Assembly: GCA_030427835.1 (NCBI GenBank)
Contig: JAUICN010000012.1
Coordinates: 29,018 to 93,017, forward strand
Length of the DNA stretch: 64,000 bases
From: Polyangia bacterium
GTDB lineage: Bacteria; Myxococcota_A; Polyangia; Polyangiales; JAUICN01
Reading direction: 5' to 3'
Shown in pieces: positions 61,143 through 64,000 of the stretch. The position numbers and the translations under genes are program-made. Positions within the stretch are counted from its first letter, which is position 1. Each line of letters starts with the position of its first letter. The notes under the pieces are model-generated. The model was not told the DNA's origin. It searched no databases and saw only the letters and a list, made by a program, of their open reading frames with translations.

Positions 61143-63026
61143 CTAGTAGCCCGTACTCCGAACTGGAACCGTGAAGAAAAAAGACGACCCTTCACCGAGC
61201 GTAGATTGCACCCAGACTTTCCCTCCCCACCGTTCCACCATCTTTTTTACCAACGCCAAACCAATACCACTGCCATCATAAATATCACGCTCATGAAGTC
61301 TTTGGAACATCTCGAAAATCCGCTCCCATTGGTCTGACGCAATACCAATACCGTCGTCGGCTACGCAGAACGTCCATTGGTCATCATCACGCTGTGCCGT
61401 CACCTCAACCCGAGGAGGCTTATCTCCCCGAAATTTCAAGCCATTGGAGACCAGATTCTGTAGCACCTGACAAAACTGAACCTGGTCGGTAACGACCTCA
61501 GGTAGCCCGGTGTACACAACAGACCCACATGATTCCGTAATGGACATTTGTAGTCCAAGACACACCGAATCCATGCTCGCATTGGCATCCACAGTACTGT
61601 AGGTCACCTCACGCTTACTCACACGGGAGTACTCCAGCAGCTCATTGATTAGCTGCTCCATACGTTTTGCACCATCCACCAGATAGTGAAGATACTCCTG
61701 CCCCGTTGCGTCCAACTGCCCAGAGTACTGGCGTGACAACATCTTCGAAAAGCCGGCGACCATACGCAACGGTTCCTGGAGATCGTGAGAAGCTACGTAC
61801 GCAAACTGCTCAAGCTCAACGTTAGAACGCTTAAGCTCCTCCGCCTGTTCCTCCAGTCGTTTTTGCGTCTCCACCACTTCGGTACGGTCAACTACCGCAC
61901 CCAACACCCACCTACCCTGCCCCGTATCAATAGGGTTTAGCCCAATCTCCACAGGAAACGTCGTACCGTCCTTTCGTTGAGCGAACAGAGAACGCCCGGC
62001 CCCCATCGCGCGGCGTTCAGGATCGGTGATAAAACTGGATACCCACGCCGGATGCGTCTTCTGATATGCCTCGGGAAGAAGTTTTTCAACCGGTTTTCCA
62101 ATCAGTTCAAAGCGGGAATATCCGAAGAGTCGCTCGGTCTCAGCATTGACCAACGCAATGACACCGTTGTCATCCACGGCAACCATTCCACTCGGAGACG
62201 CATCAACCGCCCGCTCAAATAGGACTTCAGCGCGTTTGGAATCGTCAAGATTTCTCCAGGAAGAACGAATATACAAAACGTTTCCATCCGCGTCTCTCAA
62301 TGCAGTGGCACTCAGGCTCACCGAAATATCGTCCCCTGCTTTTGTCTGAAGAACGAGATCCTCGTGGGACAAGGTCTCCGCATCAAGAAACTGTGAAAGC
62401 AGGGTCCGCACGGCATCACGATATTGGGGAGCACAGAAACCAAAAATTTGTCTGCCCACGAGCTCATCCTTTGAATAGCCCAAAACGCGTGCGGCGGTTG
62501 CGTTACATCGAATCACTTCGCCGTTTTTTGCGTCGATATAGACGCAAATATCAGGCGCATTCTCATATAGATCGCGAAAGAGAGCCTCCGTTTCTGTCAA
62601 CTCCCGGGTCTTCTTCTCTACTTCCTTCTCCAGGCTCTCAGGGCTCTTCAATGACATGATCCGTGGAAACGCCGGAATCAATGCTGCCACGGTGACCCAC
62701 GAAAGCACCGCAGTTGCTGCCTTCGTGATCCCCTGAATACGGTAGATGGGATCCCAAAAAATGATCGCATCGTTCAAGTGGGTGAGCCCACAGGAAACAA
62801 TAAACCCAACAAAAAGCACAAGAATTTTTGCTAACGGGCTGGGCACATCCCGTCGCTTGTACAACCCAAACGCAATCGCCGCGGGTATCGACATGTACGC
62901 GAGGAAAATCAAGATGTCAGAAATCACATGGGTCCAGCCATGCAAATCTGTCCACCGCCCACAGTGCCAACGCGCGGGAAAATCGCGCGTGTCAAAAAAG
63001 GAATCAACGAATCCGAGCACAAGCAC
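61143..63026 (-). CDS. Hybrid-type sensor histidine kinase with ethylene-receptor-like N-terminal domain
   Basis: A 627-residue kinase from GTG 63026 (GGGGGG site). Residues about 30-115 match the three-helix ethylene-binding domain of plant ETR1: VISDILIFLAYMSIP (ETR1 D25, Y32, I35, P36 correspond to D37, Y44, I47, P48) and FIVSCGLTHL (C65 and H69 correspond to C79 and H83, the copper ligands). A helical link leads to two PAS domains (about 145-260 and 270-385). A HisKA domain follows with H414 in ASHDLQEPLRM, then the ATPase with LQNLVSNGLKFRG, DDGIGIASD and GSGIGLALVKKM. A receiver pair follows in the operon. Confidence 0.93.
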   Translation of the reverse strand: MLVLGFVDSFFDTRDFPARWHCGRWTDLHGWTHVISDILIFLAYMSIPAAIAFGLYKRRDVPSPLAKILVLFVGFIVSCGLTHLNDAIIFWDPIYRIQGITKAATAVLSWVTVAALIPAFPRIMSLKSPESLEKEVEKKTRELTETEALFRDLYENAPDICVYIDAKNGEVIRCNATAARVLGYSKDELVGRQIFGFCAPQYRDAVRTLLSQFLDAETLSHEDLVLQTKAGDDISVSLSATALRDADGNVLYIRSSWRNLDDSKRAEVLFERAVDASPSGMVAVDDNGVIALVNAETERLFGYSRFELIGKPVEKLLPEAYQKTHPAWVSSFITDPERRAMGAGRSLFAQRKDGTTFPVEIGLNPIDTGQGRWVLGAVVDRTEVVETQKRLEEQAEELKRSNVELEQFAYVASHDLQEPLRMVAGFSKMLSRQYSGQLDATGQEYLHYLVDGAKRMEQLINELLEYSRVSKREVTYSTVDANASMDSVCLGLQMSITESCGSVVYTGLPEVVTDQVQFCQVLQNLVSNGLKFRGDKPPRVEVTAQRDDDQWTFCVADDGIGIASDQWERIFEMFQRLHERDIYDGSGIGLALVKKMVERWGGKVWVQSTLGEGSSFFFTVPVRSTGY

Positions 63027-63320
63027 CCCCTTAGCCCCCCTAGGGCGGTGTCACGCTAACACATCACCATACTCACCATCTACGAGTTCCGAGCCGGCAA
63101 CCCTCGCCCCCGCACTAAATAGAATCTACAACGCCATCGAGTTTCACATCGATCCCAAAGCAACAGGAGCGAGAAGAGCGAATGCAACGGCTAAAAACCT
63201 CGCAAGTAGTCGACTAGTAGAAAACATAGGCAATATCTAACCTACGGGTTTCACCGTGTACATATTCCCTGTCTCCAACTGCGGCAGTTTGGCCGCCACA
63301 GTGCCCAGCCACCACGAACA
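63027..63320. other. Intergenic region between the histidine kinase and the rRNA operon
   Basis: About 290 nt with no supported gene on either strand; short frames there lack ribosome-binding sites and have no recognisable product. It holds the kinase promoter region and ends at the rRNA terminator. Confidence 0.55.
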
Positions 63321-63355
63321 AAAAAAAGCCGGAGTCACACGAAGTGACTCCGGCT
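63321..63355 (-). terminator. Rho-independent terminator of the rRNA operon
   Basis: AGCCGGAGTCAC (63327-63338) pairs with GTGACTCCGGCT (63344-63355) around a 5-nt loop. On the - strand it is followed by a run of T (the A run at 63321-63326). It lies just past the 5S rRNA and ends the rRNA transcript. Confidence 0.93.
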
Positions 63356-63363
63356 AAAAATAA

Positions 63364-63480
63364 CCCGGCGGCGTCCTACTCTCCCACACAGCTTCCCGTG
63401 CAGTACCATCGGCTCTAAAGGGCTTAACTTCCGAGTTCGGAATGGGATCGGGTGTGACCCCTTTGACATAGCCACCGGAA
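63364..63480 (-). rRNA. rrf: 5S ribosomal RNA
   Basis: Read on the - strand the sequence begins TTCCGGTGGCTATGTCAAAG. It contains CCCGATCCCATTCCGAACTC, GAAGTTAAGCCC and GGGAGAGTAGG, the invariant 5S blocks, and its ends pair (CCGGTGGC with GCCGCCGG). Boundaries are good to a few bases. Confidence 0.95.
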
Positions 63481-63589
63481 AAACTTGGAAGCGCCTCTTC
63501 TATTTGTACCCAGTTGGTGTGTTGTCACCTGATGGGTTGGCTCTTGCCTCCAACCCTGATCTTGAACACATCGAGTCGTACCTTAGAGA

Positions 63590-64000
<411 letters not shown>

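Noticed and set aside
62746..63240. 164-codon open frame on the + strand near the histidine kinase start
   Set aside because: It is antisense to the ethylene-binding domain for over half its length, and has no family or ribosome-binding site.
63321..63355. Possible riboswitch or attenuator before the histidine kinase
   Set aside because: Position and T-run orientation fit a terminator of the - strand rRNA operon directly after 5S.

Overview
The window reads as chromosomal DNA of a Gram-negative, free-living bacterium with an outer membrane: LolA, a TolC-type efflux protein, two beta-barrel proteins, an MlaE permease and about seventeen predicted lipoproteins. Aspartate/glycine/asparagine-rich linkers after the lipobox, Cys-rich lipoproteins, the K+-type membrane pyrophosphatase and the RRM protein with a glycine tail suggest the former Deltaproteobacteria (Myxococcota or Bradymonadota-like). 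This is an inference; the partial 23S and 5S rRNA at the right end could settle it. The + strand is rich in C and A and the - strand in G and T, and the rRNA operon is on the G-rich - strand, so replication probably runs from right to left here.

Layout. 1-6.5 kb: glmS (partial), two glycosyltransferases (the second short), a small lipoprotein with lolA, a zinc-ribbon membrane protein and a secreted CAP-like protein. 6.6-19.9 kb: secA, a large membrane protein, a lipoprotein, fur, the pyrophosphatase gene hppA, another lipoprotein, fabD and a further lipoprotein. Three copies of a 160-bp hairpin-forming element lie in this stretch. 20-29.4 kb: a tandem pair of paralogous lipoproteins, bolA with a CGFS glutaredoxin, a CxGxC-repeat lipoprotein, an MlaE permease, and a four-gene tandem array of related lipoproteins behind a sigma-54-type promoter. 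29.4-41.8 kb: a HemQ/chlorite-dismutase-family protein, a TauE permease, tmk, a beta-barrel protein, an IS3 remnant, an RRM protein, the MbnP/MbnH pair, a split pair of paralogous lipoproteins around rdgB and a 16-bp tandem repeat, an rRNA uracil methyltransferase and a Cys-rich lipoprotein. 41.9-47.3 kb: an exporter operon (ABC protein, HlyD, TolC) whose ATPase domain has lost its catalytic motifs, with a divergent winged-helix regulator and a perfect inverted-repeat operator. 47.4-56.7 kb: a porin-like barrel, a TfoX-DUF2461 fusion, RecQ, a fatty-acid desaturase, a glutathione S-transferase, two lipoproteins and DNA polymerase IV. 56.8-58.5 kb: a 39-residue secreted peptide with three CPCG units, followed by an ECF sigma factor and a Cys-rich six-helix membrane protein. 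58.6-63.0 kb: a signalling module with an ethylene-receptor-type histidine kinase, a stand-alone receiver and a REC-PAS-GGDEF-EAL protein. 63.3-64 kb: rRNA terminator, 5S and the 3' end of 23S.

Three regulatory themes link separate loci. First, similar upstream elements (GGARCATTT followed by TGTxCC) precede sigma-54-like -24/-12 sequences at three lipoprotein loci. Second, a TTCTGC-CGC-GCAGAA palindrome lies about 50-58 bp before fur, bolA-grx and a VOC-like gene, and also before one lipoprotein. Third, the CPCG peptide, ECF factor and membrane protein look like a self-contained thiol- or metal-sensing system. The best candidates for undescribed biology are this peptide/ECF locus, the exporter with a dead ATPase domain, the ethylene-receptor-like signalling module and the co-regulated lipoprotein families.
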